The notes: generated by a model from the letters alone, not told the origin. A DNA stretch of 64,000 nucleotides from Aliivibrio wodanis (GCA_000953695.1 LN554847.1:1429801-1493800); one strand, 5' to 3'. Positions 1 through 9,480 are shown, counted from the first letter of the stretch. Numbers and translations are program-made.

Positions 1-211
1 CTCAAAAAGTCATACCAGAACTTGTGTTAAAGCCACTCTATAGTCTCTAAACGAAAAGAAATAATGCTCTCACTGTAACCTATGATAAAAATAACTACCC
101 TTCAAAACTTGTGAGAAAGCAGAATATAGGCATAATGCCCTTTAAATTTTAATGTATAGTTCAAAAATACGTCACGATTTACGACGTTTATCTACGCTCA
201 TATGAGGTGCA

Positions 212-1069
212 ATGAAAATACCAAACAGATTACTACCACTAGTTGAAGATGGTTTAATAGATGAAGTTCTAACCCAATTAATGAGCGGTAAAGAAGCCTC
301 GGTCTACATTGTTCGTAGTGGTGATAACATTCAGTGTGCCAAAGTTTACAAAGAGATTGAACAGCGCAGCTTTAAACAAGCTGTAGCGTATCGTGAAGGT
401 CGAAAGGTAAAAAACAGCCGTCGTGCTCGTGCAATGGAAAAAGGCTCTAAATTTGGCCGTGACGAGCAAGAAAAGGTATGGCAAAACGCAGAGATTGATG
501 CGCTATACAAGCTATCTGAAGCTGACGTTCGTGTACCGACGCCTTATGGCTGCTTTGATGGTGTTCTCTTAATGGAATTAGTGACAAACGATGAAGGCTC
601 TGTAGCCCCTCGTTTAAATGACATCACCTTAACAAAAGAACAAGCATTACGTGATCATGATTTAATGATTCAATACGTAACTCGTATGTTATGTGTAGGT
701 ATCGTGCATGGCGATTTATCTGAATTTAATGTATTAGTTGATCATCTAGGCCCTGTTATCATCGATTTACCTCAAGCTGTCGATGCCTCTGCAAACAACA
801 ATGCAAAATGGATGCTTGAGCGTGATGTGAACAACATGACGACTTACTATGGTCAATACGCACCTGAATTACTTGGCACCGAATACGCTAAAGAAATGTG
901 GGCGCTGTATGAAATAGGCGAACTGACACCAAATACCAAACTTACTGGTGTATTTATTGATGATGGAAAAGATGCTGACGTTGATGGCTTAATGGCGGAA
1001 ATTAATGCAGTAATGGAAGAGGCGCGCTTACGTAAAGAGCGCCAACTTGAAGACCAAGAACAAGATTAA
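212..1069 (+). CDS. RIO1-family atypical serine/threonine kinase
   Basis: Predicted cytoplasmic protein kinase of 285 residues. A glycine-poor nucleotide loop GKEASVY lies at residues 26-32, the ATP-anchoring lysine is probably K44 in CAKVYK, the catalytic loop HGDLSEFNVL starts at residue 166 (D168, N173), and IDLPQAV at 184-190 carries the metal-binding Asp185 in place of DFG. These are the diagnostic RIO signatures. A C-terminal charged tail follows. In archaea and eukaryotes RIO1 acts in small-subunit ribosome maturation; the substrate of the bacterial proteins is not established, so only the kinase fold is claimed. It is monocistronic, convergent with the hydrolase at 1082. A GAGGTG Shine-Dalgarno stretch lies just before the ATG. 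Confidence 0.88.
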   Translation: MKIPNRLLPLVEDGLIDEVLTQLMSGKEASVYIVRSGDNIQCAKVYKEIEQRSFKQAVAYREGRKVKNSRRARAMEKGSKFGRDEQEKVWQNAEIDALYKLSEADVRVPTPYGCFDGVLLMELVTNDEGSVAPRLNDITLTKEQALRDHDLMIQYVTRMLCVGIVHGDLSEFNVLVDHLGPVIIDLPQAVDASANNNAKWMLERDVNNMTTYYGQYAPELLGTEYAKEMWALYEIGELTPNTKLTGVFIDDGKDADVDGLMAEINAVMEEARLRKERQLEDQEQD

Positions 1070-1081
1070 ACAATAAATACA

Positions 1082-1765
1082 TTACAACCTAAGAGCTTCA
1101 TTGGCAGATGATGGATTATCTGCCCTATAATGCCCTCTAACCTTTTCATCTTCTCTATTAAACTTATGATGCTCGATAAAGTAATCAACTTGATTTGCGG
1201 TTTCATTCGCATAGAGTAAGCTTGTATGAGAATGTTTTAAACACAGGTGATCACTTAGTTCAGGTAACAGTGTCTCTTCTACTGTTACTGTGCCATCTGA
1301 GGGCTGTTTGTCTCTTATAATCGGAGAGCGAATACCAATAGGTAGTGTTCCTGCAATAGAACCCACAGGGCAATCAGTTGTCAATTGATTTACATCTACC
1401 AAGCCTTGCTCTTTTGAGCTTCCTAAAATAAAACCCAACTTCATATTTTTAAGTTCTTTTGCAATAGAAGAACCTTGGAGCGGTGATCCAATAGTGACGA
1501 CAGCATTGATTGGCGTATTAAGGTCTTGATGAGAATTAACAAAATGCACACCTAAAATGCCACCTAAGCTGTGCCCTACAACAACATTTTTTTGAGAAAT
1601 AGACAAACAATTATGGATCCGTTTAAAAAGTAATGACTCATTAATCCGTAAGGAATTGTAAGTAATGACTTGTACTGTATGCCCTTTTTTCCTTAACCGA
1701 GAAGCCAGTGGTTTCATTACCACCCCATGCATATACAATCCATGCAACATCACAATGTTCGCCAT
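1082..1765 (-). CDS. alpha/beta-hydrolase, lipase/esterase-like
   Basis: A 227-residue cytoplasmic protein without a signal peptide. The N-terminus VMLHGLYMHG is the usual first strand and oxyanion region of an alpha/beta hydrolase. GHSLGG at residues 64-69 is the nucleophile elbow with Ser66. Asp157 in SDGTVTVEE and a histidine in LKHSHTSLL (178 or 180) probably complete the triad. Such small proteins resemble PGAP1-like or triacylglycerol-lipase-type esterases, but the substrate cannot be read from the sequence. The gene is convergent with the RIO kinase and stands alone; the gap to the next gene on the same strand is about 145 bases. Confidence 0.8.
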   Translation of the reverse strand: MANIVMLHGLYMHGVVMKPLASRLRKKGHTVQVITYNSLRINESLLFKRIHNCLSISQKNVVVGHSLGGILGVHFVNSHQDLNTPINAVVTIGSPLQGSSIAKELKNMKLGFILGSSKEQGLVDVNQLTTDCPVGSIAGTLPIGIRSPIIRDKQPSDGTVTVEETLLPELSDHLCLKHSHTSLLYANETANQVDYFIEHHKFNREDEKVRGHYRADNPSSANEALRL

Positions 1766-1911
1766 TACCTTAATTCCTTTAATCCAAAGCTCTGTATTTG
1801 ACTATATCAAGTCATAATAGTTCTTACATATTAAAAATATCATTTATTACGACTCGATACACAATGAATTAATAAATCGCGATCTAGAACAAATTATTAA
1901 ATTAAAGGAGG

Positions 1912-2997
1912 TTAATTTTCAATAGAATCTGAACTTTCTTCTGCCTCATTATTCAACCATACCGTGAATAATTGATAGGTTAAACTCAATATTACAGCCC
2001 CTACAAACAAACCAACAATGCCGGACATCGCCATACCGCCTAACGCACCAAGTAAGATAACAATCATTGGTATATGAGAACCTCGGCTTAATAATATTGG
2101 CTTTAAAAAGGCATCACTACTACTCACTAAGACACACCAAATAGAAAATAAAACCGCAGGAGTTGTGGTATCAACACTGAAAACATAAAAAATGACGGGT
2201 AACAGTACAAAAATTGGAGGCAATTGAATAATCGCAAAAACAAGCACTAAAAAAATCAATGGCCCCAAAGCTGGAGCAGGAATACCAATTACAGCCATTC
2301 CCAACCCTGCTAACGTAGTTTGTATTACAGCAACCCCTATAACACCTAAAACTACACTTCTTATCGTTTTCGTCGACAACTTAGTTAATGCTTCACCATG
2401 AGCTCCCGTTAACCGATTTGAAACTAAAATACAGGCTTGTTCACACTTAGCAGCATGAGACATAAAAATACCAGCAATAATAGTTGATACAATAAACTGA
2501 ATAAAACCACCACCTAAAGAACCAACAAGTGAAGCAGCTTTCGTTGCAATTGTTCGCACCTCTGCACTGTATTTAAAAAGCAAACTTTCAAGATTAGAGG
2601 AAGCCTGTGACATAAAAGAATAGGCTTCACTTCCAATTATTGGCCACTCTTGCATACTGGCTTTTGGTTTAGGGATCGCTATTGTTCCATCTTGGTAACC
2701 TAAAAATAGTTCAGTACCACTAGTGTAAATTCCCGTAGACAATGCCACCAATGGAACCAATAGCAGTAGAACACCAATCATACTTAAGGCGATACTTATC
2801 TTACTTTCACTCAGCGAAGTTTTTTTATGAAAAAATTCCACTATTGGATACAAGGCGGTCGCAATAATGCCACCCCACACCATAAGCAATAAGAATGGTT
2901 TTAAAATCGACAAGCACCATAAGACCAATACAGCAAGCGCACTGATTTTGATAAACGCATCGATTGCCTGGTTCGAAAAATTAGGTTCTAACTTCAT
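1912..2997 (-). CDS. AI-2E/YdiK-type family permease
   Basis: A 361-residue polytopic inner-membrane protein with about seven to eight hydrophobic segments: a pair at the N-terminus, a hydrophilic stretch at roughly residues 90-150, then a long C-terminal membrane block containing the PPIFVLLPVIFYVF and ILLGALGGMAMSGIVGLFVGA segments typical of the AI-2E transporter (PerM/YdiK/TqsA) family. Members include exporters of autoinducer-2 and Na+/H+ antiporters, so the substrate is open. An AAGGA ribosome site precedes the ATG. It lies 19 bases downstream of yddG on the same strand, so the two are probably co-transcribed. Confidence 0.82.
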   Translation of the reverse strand: MKLEPNFSNQAIDAFIKISALAVLVLWCLSILKPFLLLMVWGGIIATALYPIVEFFHKKTSLSESKISIALSMIGVLLLLVPLVALSTGIYTSGTELFLGYQDGTIAIPKPKASMQEWPIIGSEAYSFMSQASSNLESLLFKYSAEVRTIATKAASLVGSLGGGFIQFIVSTIIAGIFMSHAAKCEQACILVSNRLTGAHGEALTKLSTKTIRSVVLGVIGVAVIQTTLAGLGMAVIGIPAPALGPLIFLVLVFAIIQLPPIFVLLPVIFYVFSVDTTTPAVLFSIWCVLVSSSDAFLKPILLSRGSHIPMIVILLGALGGMAMSGIVGLFVGAVILSLTYQLFTVWLNNEAEESSDSIEN

Positions 2998-3016
2998 AAA
3001 TTGTCCTTGTTATCGA

Positions 3017-3919
3017 CTATTTAACATCAACGTTTTCTTTGGTAAACCACCAACACAATAGTGATGCTATTGTCACCATCATAACCCCTTGCCAAAATTG
3101 GTTTGTTAATTCAATGTCTAAAATCCAAGCCGAAAAAAATGTAGATAATACTGGTGTGAAATATGAAAATGTCGCTAGTAATACCATGTTCCCACCAATA
3201 ATACCTATATTCCATAACGCATAACCGCTTCCCATAATAATACCAGCTAAAAGTAGATCAATAGTCGCATTACTTGTCATCACGATTGCGCTTTCATTAC
3301 TTATTGTATATTTGCACCAAAGTGCTATAGCGGTTCCGATAAAAAACCAAGTAATGGCATTTTTACCATTGGCAAGTTTTTTGGTTATATTACAATAAAT
3401 TGCCCACAAAAATGCACCAATTAATGCTAAAGAGTAACTAACTGGATTACTTTCTGCGTTATTTAAAAGTTGTGTGATAGATAATCCACTGTCTCCACTT
3501 AAAGTCCAAGCAACACCAAAAAATGATAATAAAATGGAAGGATAGATAATTTTGTTTACTGGTTTATTACTTGCAAGTACTGAAAATAATACCGTTAATG
3601 AAGGCCATAAATAATTAATAATACTCATTTCTATCGCTTGATTTCGGCTATTTGCCATACCAAGAGCTAATGATAAACACATTTCATAACTGATAAATAA
3701 AACGCCGCCAATCAGTAAATAACGTAAAGAAAAAATTCGTAACTTGGGCAATCCCATAACAATGACCAAAAATAGTGATCCAACACTATAGATCATTGCA
3801 GCACCACCAATAGGCCCTAATTGCTCAGTCACATTACGAAGCAAACCAACAATCATGCTCCACAATAAAATGGCAGTACAACCTGCGATGGTGTATTTAT
3901 ATGACGTATTCAATGACAT
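3017..3919 (-). CDS. yddG: aromatic amino acid exporter YddG (DMT family)
   Basis: A 300-residue inner-membrane protein with ten predicted transmembrane helices in two EamA-type halves. The N-terminal KYTIAGCTAILLWSMIVGLLR and the NSRNQAIEMSIINYLWPSLTVL region are characteristic of YddG, a drug/metabolite-superfamily exporter of aromatic amino acids and paraquat in enterobacteria. The assignment is by whole-protein resemblance; substrate is inferred from the family. The gene is first in a likely two-gene unit with the YdiK-like permease downstream. An AGGA motif sits close to the ATG. Nothing recognisable lies in the 256-base gap between it and the interrupted chemotaxis gene. Confidence 0.85.
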   Translation of the reverse strand: MSLNTSYKYTIAGCTAILLWSMIVGLLRNVTEQLGPIGGAAMIYSVGSLFLVIVMGLPKLRIFSLRYLLIGGVLFISYEMCLSLALGMANSRNQAIEMSIINYLWPSLTVLFSVLASNKPVNKIIYPSILLSFFGVAWTLSGDSGLSITQLLNNAESNPVSYSLALIGAFLWAIYCNITKKLANGKNAITWFFIGTAIALWCKYTISNESAIVMTSNATIDLLLAGIIMGSGYALWNIGIIGGNMVLLATFSYFTPVLSTFFSAWILDIELTNQFWQGVMMVTIASLLCWWFTKENVDVK

Positions 3920-4228
3920 ATCCTATTTATGTAGGGAAAATAAACGATGCTACTCTATCATGTTGTTAATAAAAGACACCACACAGATGAATAAAAAGTC
4001 ACAATATATAGAACAACACACTGAAAAGTGCATACTTATTTAACTTCAAATATTATCTTCAATGCCTTGTTTATGTAATAATTTATTTCGAACCTAAAAA
4101 TTATTATGACTAAATGAGTAAATATAACTCGTAAATGATCATTTATTACAACATTTAACAATGTGAAGAACTATTATGCTAAAAAATTTATCGCTTAAAA
4201 ATAAACTCGCTATATCAGCTAGTGCTGG

Positions 4229-4254
4229 CTAGATCGTAACAATAACCGACACAC
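4229..4254 (+). repeat. left terminal inverted repeat of the IS30 element
   Basis: Starts CTAGATCGTAACAATAACC and continues GACACAC. It matches the reverse complement of 5255-5280 except at about three internal positions. The last codons and the stop of the transposase lie inside this repeat. Confidence 0.88.
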
Positions 4255-5185
4255 GCTTACCGCTTAAAAACTCACTCGGACTCAGAAAATTTAATGCCTT
4301 TCTAGGTCTCGAATTAATCAAAAACTCTGCCTGTTTAACCTCTTTTGCAGCAAGTTCTCCAATGGCCATTCCCTTTGGGAAAAAACGCCTTAGTAAACCA
4401 TTGGTATTTTCATTCAAACCTCGTTGCCAGGAATGGTAAGGTTTAGCAAAATAAATGTCACAGTTCAGATGCTTAGCTATCTTAGCATGACCCGCAAACT
4501 CTCCGCCATTATCAAATGTGATTGTTTTGCAAAGTTCTTTAAAGGGCTTCATCATGCGATTTATCCCACGAGTGACTGCTTTTTTAGACTTGCTACGTAC
4601 TTTGCAAGTAACTAATAGCTTAGATACTCGCTCTACCATAGTGACTAAATACCCATCTTGACCATAAACAGTATCACCTTCCCAGTGGCCAATTTCTGAG
4701 TTATCGTCAACAATAGCAGGCCGGAGAGAGATATCAGCGCGGTTGGGAATTAGTCTTGCTCCAGCTTCTACACCTTTACGCTGTTTGTATTTTTTACCTT
4801 TTCGAGCAAGCATTCTTTGCCAATGCTCTCTTTTAACTACATTGTAAATAGTACTGCAACATATTGTATTTTCTATTTTTTCTTTATGCATTCGTCCAGA
4901 TATTTGCTCTGGGCTCCAACCAAGTTGTAGGTATATTTGAATTATTTTCTTATTCTTTTGGCCACACTTTGTGTGCTTAATTGAAAGTGTTCTTTTTTGA
5001 AAAGCATGTTTATGCGCTTGCTCGGCAGAATAACTTCCAACAGGACAGCGTCGTAATTCCCTTGAAATGGAGCCATTGCTCCGTTTTAATTTTTGTCCTA
5101 TTTCCCGAGCAGAAATACTATGTGTATTCCAAGCTTCAATCTGGTATCTTTCACTTAGTGTCAGTTGCTTATATTGGTGTCCCAT
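4229..5185 (-). CDS. IS30-family DDE transposase
   Basis: A 318-residue protein with an N-terminal helix-turn-helix (LTLSERYQIEAW to SNGSISRELRR, residues 9-46) for terminal-repeat binding, a second DNA-binding region around residues 85-120 (GWSPEQISGRM), and an rve/DDE catalytic core. The catalytic residues are visible as D171 in GHWEGDTVYG, D225 in TFDNGGEF and E259 in GLNENTNGLLRRFFPKG. Length and order are those of full IS30 transposases, so it is probably active. It is transcribed against the interrupted chemotaxis gene. Its stop codon falls in the left inverted repeat. Confidence 0.95.
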   Translation of the reverse strand: MGHQYKQLTLSERYQIEAWNTHSISAREIGQKLKRSNGSISRELRRCPVGSYSAEQAHKHAFQKRTLSIKHTKCGQKNKKIIQIYLQLGWSPEQISGRMHKEKIENTICCSTIYNVVKREHWQRMLARKGKKYKQRKGVEAGARLIPNRADISLRPAIVDDNSEIGHWEGDTVYGQDGYLVTMVERVSKLLVTCKVRSKSKKAVTRGINRMMKPFKELCKTITFDNGGEFAGHAKIAKHLNCDIYFAKPYHSWQRGLNENTNGLLRRFFPKGMAIGELAAKEVKQAEFLINSRPRKALNFLSPSEFLSGKRVSVIVTI

Positions 5186-5254
5186 GTGGTTACCTTAGTT
5201 GATTGTGTGAGAGCTTGAAGCTTATAGGCAACTGACTCTCTAATCTATACCAAA

Positions 5255-5280
5255 GTGTGTCGGTTATTCTTGGGATCTAG
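5255..5280 (-). repeat. right terminal inverted repeat of the IS30 element
   Basis: Reverse complement of the left end: GTGTGTCGGTTATTCTTGGG followed by ATCTAG. It lies about 70 bases upstream of the transposase start, so the transposase promoter probably overlaps or abuts it. Confidence 0.88.
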
Positions 5281-7147
5281 GCTGCAATTATACTTGGAGG
5301 AGTATTGGTTGAAGCTCTATCTTTTAATGCTTCGTTAGAACGATTAGATATTGAAGTAGAGCAACGCTTAGAAAGCACCACAGCTTCGTACAATCAATAT
5401 GTTACAGATTGGATATTATCGAAAGAACGAGCTCTTACTTCTTTATCTAAGGATACCAATAAAAATGCAATTGTAACCCATTTAGAACAAGTTCGTGATT
5501 CTGCTAAATTTGATAATGTCTTCCTTGCTTATCCAAATGGATCTCAAGCTAATGCAAATGGTGTAACTCTCCCACCAGGTAATGATGACCCTAGAAAATG
5601 GGGCTGGTACACAAACGCAGTTGCTGCTCCTTCAAAAGTATTCATGGACAACCCAACGGTTGCCGCAGCGACAGGTGCTAATGTCGTATCACTCGGTAAA
5701 GCGATAAATTTACATGGACAACAAGTGGTATTAGGTGCAGATGTTGAAATCACCGATATTTTAAATAGTATGGAAAAAGTGATTATTCCTGGTGAAGGCT
5801 TTATGTTTATTGCCAATGACCAGGGTAATGTTTTCACTCATCCAAATACAGAACTTCTCAATAAATCAGTTTCAACATTAGGGCTAAGCTACTCAACAAT
5901 TCAACAGGCTGCGAATCGTAATTCTGATATCTCTATTGAACTAGATGGTGAGAAATATATTCTTTATGCTCAAAAAATTGATGGCACAAGTTTGACTACC
6001 GTTAGTGTAATTAATTATGACTCTTTAGTTGCACCTCTATTTGATGCGGTATCTGGTCAAATCTTAGTCACAGCTCTTGTCGTAATAATATGTACTTTCT
6101 TATTCAATTTATTATGTAATATTTTATTCCGTCCACTAAATAACGTTTCTCAAGCTTTAGCTCAAATCGCTAATGGTAGCGGTGATTTAACACAGCGTAT
6201 TTATGTAGAAAATAAAGATGAAGTGGGCGAACTGGCAGATAATTTCAATACCTTCGTTGAAAGTTTACAGCTACTTATTCAACATATTCGTTTGCAATCA
6301 CAGCAGCTTACTGAAGGCTCAGAGCAAAGTACAAACCGTGCAAATAACTCAGTGAAAGAGCTAAATTTACAACAGCAAGAAATTACAATGGTGGCAACTG
6401 CTGTTACTGAAATGGCATCTGCAACCCGTGAGATCGCTTCTCATGCTGAACAAACTGCAGAGGCAGCGCAAAATTCTTCAAGCAGCACTGAAAAGGGACA
6501 CTCTTTGGTTGTAGACACAAAAGCATCAATTAACAGCCTAGCAAATGAAGTAAATGAAGCAAGCGCAGTAATTAGTGAGCTTCAGCAACATTCTCAAGAA
6601 ATCAATACGGTGCTGGCAACAATTCAAGGCATTGCTGAACAAACTAATCTTTTAGCATTAAATGCAGCAATTGAAGCAGCACGTGCAGGAGAGCAAGGTC
6701 GTGGCTTTGCTGTTGTTGCCGATGAAGTGCGTGTTTTATCTCAACGCACTCATACCTCAACAGAAGAAATAAAATCAACGATTGATACTCTACAACAAAC
6801 CACAAGCCGCGCAGTAAACTTGATGCAAAGCAGCTCTGAGTTAGCCAATAACTCAGTAGGAGATGCTGATCGTGCAACCTTAGCGCTAGAAGAGATAAGC
6901 TCATCAGTAACACTAATCAGCGATATGGCCACCCAAATAGCAACAGCGGCAGAGGAGCAAACTCACGTTACTGGTGAAATCACTCAAAATATAACATCTA
7001 TTAAAGATGTGACAGATCTACTTGTTATCGATTCAACAGACAGTTTAGCTCAATCTCATTCACTCAAAGAACAAGCGGTTAATTTAAGTGAAAAAGTAGC
7101 TACATTTAAACTTTCATAGTAATCGTTCTAAATGGTAGAAGTGGTGC

Positions 7148-7318
7148 TTAACTCACCACTTCCACTGTTTTATGCTGAGGACCTAAATAAGTCCCTTCAT
7201 CTATGTAATAACGTAAAGAGTCACTACACTCGGGACATTCAAAAATCTCATTCGGTTCAATAGCTTCTTCTTCAACCCATTCCCAGCCAATATGTTCTTC
7301 ACAACTTGGACAGTCCAT
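7148..7318 (-). CDS. small zinc-ribbon protein, 56 residues
   Basis: A short gene that translates to a 56-residue acidic protein beginning MDCPSCEEHIGWEWVEEEAI. Two knuckles, CPSC (residues 3-6) and CPEC (residues 28-31), form a CX2C-X21-CX2C zinc ribbon. A well-placed AAGAGGA ribosome site lies about eight bases upstream of the ATG. It resembles the small CPXCG-type cysteine-rich proteins of Vibrio and other gammaproteobacteria, whose role is not known. It is convergent with the interrupted chemotaxis gene, whose stop lies 28 bases away. Confidence is good that it is a gene, low on function. Confidence 0.8.
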   Translation of the reverse strand: MDCPSCEEHIGWEWVEEEAIEPNEIFECPECSDSLRYYIDEGTYLGPQHKTVEVVS

Positions 7319-7354
7319 TTTTTTATTCCTCTTAACTATTTTCGGCGAGTGTAA

Positions 7355-7553
7355 TTAACCTCAACTCGGGATAAGAAAGTCGAGAATATATTTTTCATAC
7401 ACTTAAATTAAACCAATAAGTCAGTAATGTTAATTTAGATGCGTAACAAGGCAAAATCATAAGTCAATAGCTTGCCTATTGCGTTGATTCTAAGGTAGTT
7501 AGGCGCTAAAGAAACAGTGCTGAATAGCTTAGATTATCCCGAGCTGAGGTTAA
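7355..7553. repeat. MITE-like element with 20-bp terminal inverted repeats
   Basis: The left end, ttaacctcaactcgggataa at 7355-7374, is matched at 7534-7553 by ttatcccgagctgaggttaa, its reverse complement with one mismatch. The 159-base interior has no open frame of note. A third, diverged copy of the same terminal sequence lies at 53839-53857. Noncoding, about 200 bp, with long terminal repeats: this is the form of a miniature inverted-repeat element or dispersed Vibrio intergenic repeat. Together with the flanking bases it fills the 370-base gap between the zinc-ribbon gene and the LysR gene; nothing else was recognised there. Confidence 0.7.
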
Positions 7554-7689
7554 ATCACCTAAAACAAAAAGTCATCACCTTACAGGCGAAATAAATCGCT
7601 CTCCCCTCTTATCAAACTAGAAATTATCAATTACTCTTAATCTAATAATATTTTGTTATCTATTTTTAGTCTCATTTTCTTGGTGATTT

Positions 7690-8577
7690 ATGCTTAATCC
7701 TCTTTGGCTCAATACCTTTTGTACTTTGGTTGATATTGGCCATTTTACTCACACGGCAGAAAAACTCTTTATGACTCAGCCTGGTGTTAGTCAGCACATT
7801 AAGAAGCTAGAACTGGCGTGTGGCTATGATCTGTTAAAACGAGAGGGGAAAAGCGTCGAGCTCACCGAGCAAGGTCGCCTAGTATACAATTATGCATACC
7901 AGCAGCAACGCGATGCAGCCACCCTAGTTGAAGCATTAAGTTTTGATGACCCATATAAAGGATTGTGTAAGTTTGCTTGCTCAGGGGCGTTAGCATTATC
8001 TCTGTACCCAGAATTCATCAACCTACAAAAGATCCACCCTGATTTAGTGACTCATATTGAGGTTGCCCCAAACAGTAAAATATTAGATGAGATACAACGC
8101 GGACAAATTGATATTGGGATCGTAACTCATCAGCCAACGCCAAACCTATTTCGTAGTGAAGAAATTAGTAAAGAGCCACTCTGCTTAGTATTACCCAAGC
8201 ATCATAAAAACACTGTCATAACTTGGGATGCCTTACTGGCATTAGGATTAATAAAACACCCCGATGCAGAGCATTATCTGTCACTTTATTTTGATCTTTG
8301 CCAAGATGTAGCCCTAGAAAAAGGCAATGTGAATGAAATTCCAGTAACCAGTTACATTAATCAATTAAGCCAAATTCTATTGCCTATTGCTCAAGGGATT
8401 GGCTTTACGGTTCTTCCACAAAGTGCGATTGATGCCTTTCCTTACAAGCAGGATCTACATATACATCAACCAACAACTCCGGTTTTAGAGAGCTTATTTT
8501 TAGTACAAAAGAGAAATAGAGATTTACCGAAGAGATACCAAACTCTGATTCAAAAGCTTAAAGAAACACTGAGATAA
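7690..8577 (+). CDS. LysR-family transcriptional regulator
   Basis: A 295-residue protein with the LysR winged helix-turn-helix at the N-terminus (WLNTFCTLVDIGHFTHTAEKL then MTQPGVSQHIKKLE, residues 5-41) and a periplasmic-binding-like effector domain from about residue 88. Standard length for the family. Effector and target are not evident: the neighbouring gene on the right is another LysR transcribed convergently, and the left flank is the inverted-repeat element. It is probably expressed alone. No strong Shine-Dalgarno is visible other than a weak GGTGA before the ATG. Confidence 0.85.
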   Translation: MLNPLWLNTFCTLVDIGHFTHTAEKLFMTQPGVSQHIKKLELACGYDLLKREGKSVELTEQGRLVYNYAYQQQRDAATLVEALSFDDPYKGLCKFACSGALALSLYPEFINLQKIHPDLVTHIEVAPNSKILDEIQRGQIDIGIVTHQPTPNLFRSEEISKEPLCLVLPKHHKNTVITWDALLALGLIKHPDAEHYLSLYFDLCQDVALEKGNVNEIPVTSYINQLSQILLPIAQGIGFTVLPQSAIDAFPYKQDLHIHQPTTPVLESLFLVQKRNRDLPKRYQTLIQKLKETLR

Positions 8578-8583
8578 GTTGAA

Positions 8584-9480
8584 TTAGTTTTCTTTCACTT
8601 TCTCAATGATGAAATCCAAAAAAGCACGAATATATGGCTTAGGATATTGAGCGCTTTTGTAAATCGCAAAAATCTCACCACTGCCATTTTCACCATGAGT
8701 CACTGTCCACTTAGGCAATACTGGAATTAATGCACCACTTTCAATGTAATCCGCCGTCATCCAATCAGAGAGCAGCAGTACCCCAGTCCCTTTTAGTGCT
8801 GCGTTCAATAGTGGCGAACCTCCTTTTGAGATTAGATTCCCCGAGACTGTGACCTTTTTCGATGTATTTCCTTTTTTAAAATACCAGTGGTTTCTCTGCC
8901 TTTCATGAGTAATAAGTAAGCAATTATGATGAATCAAATCATCTGGCTTCTCAATTGTCTCATGACTCGCTAGGTAATCAGAGGAAACCACTAAAGATGT
9001 GTTATTTTCCATTAACTTACGTGCTTTCAAACGGCTATCTTGAGGGGTGCCAATACGTATCGCTATATCGATATTTTCACTATTAAGATCCACCAAGTTG
9101 TTATCTAGTTCTAACTCTATCTGTACTTTTGGATATAAAGATAAAAACTCAGGAATTAAAGAAGCGAGAACTAAATTACCAAAGCTTTCAAAGACAGAGA
9201 TACGTAACATACCTTCTGGCTCTTCATTATGCCCCTTCATTTCACTCAATAACTTATCACTCTCTTGCAGCAACTTAATTGATTGTTGGTGAAAATAAAG
9301 CCCCTCTTCAGTCAAAATTAACTGGCGTGTACTTCGTTTAAATAATGTCGTCTGCACCTTATTTTCAAGGTTATCGATGTTTCTCGCAACCGATGATGGC
9401 GCCATATGTAACGCATGGCCGGCTTGAGAAAAACTACCAGACTCTACCACCTGATCAAATACTCGAATTAAATCTAACAT
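8584..9480 (-). CDS. LysR-family regulator, divergent to the CMD gene
   Basis: A 298-residue LysR protein: DNA-binding helix-turn-helix at residues 1-60 (MLDLIRVFDQVVESGSFSQAG then APSSVARNIDNLE) and an effector-binding domain of the AaeR/DmlR-like group. It is transcribed away from the peroxidase-type carboxymuconolactone decarboxylase gene at 9607, with the NAD(P)H oxidoreductase behind that. The divergent layout suggests that it controls these two genes, probably in response to an electrophile or aromatic compound; this is inference from arrangement only. Its stop is seven bases from that of the convergent LysR gene at 7690. Confidence 0.86.
   Translation of the reverse strand: MLDLIRVFDQVVESGSFSQAGHALHMAPSSVARNIDNLENKVQTTLFKRSTRQLILTEEGLYFHQQSIKLLQESDKLLSEMKGHNEEPEGMLRISVFESFGNLVLASLIPEFLSLYPKVQIELELDNNLVDLNSENIDIAIRIGTPQDSRLKARKLMENNTSLVVSSDYLASHETIEKPDDLIHHNCLLITHERQRNHWYFKKGNTSKKVTVSGNLISKGGSPLLNAALKGTGVLLLSDWMTADYIESGALIPVLPKWTVTHGENGSGEIFAIYKSAQYPKPYIRAFLDFIIEKVKEN

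Larger units (their letters stand above)
4229..5280 (-). mobile_element. complete IS30-family insertion sequence
   Basis: About 1052 bp bounded by imperfect terminal inverted repeats that both begin CTAGATC and share AATAACCGACACAC. The single transposase gene fills the element. The target, an MCP gene, flanks both sides. The short word GCTG occurs just outside each end (4224-4227 and 5281-5284), compatible with the 2-4 bp target duplication of this family; one extra G at 4228 leaves the exact left boundary uncertain by a base. The intact transposase and well-matched ends suggest a recent insertion. Confidence 0.92.
4176..7119 (+). pseudogene. methyl-accepting chemotaxis protein, split by IS30 insertion
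   Basis: The start codon at 4176 opens a typical MCP N-terminus (MLKNLSLKNKLAISASAG) which hits TAG at 4230 at the edge of an IS30 element. The same protein resumes directly after the element at 5281 ([13 protein letters not shown]) and runs in frame to 7119. The downstream part holds a periplasmic Cache-type sensor, a transmembrane segment (about residues 250-275 of the remnant), a HAMP domain, and the signalling hairpin with the invariant [20 protein letters not shown]. Everything after the first 17-18 codons is intact, but the cytoplasmic start and the first half of TM1 are separated from it, so membrane insertion and function are probably lost. A TTG at 5305 could in principle initiate a shortened product lacking TM1. 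Confidence 0.9.
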
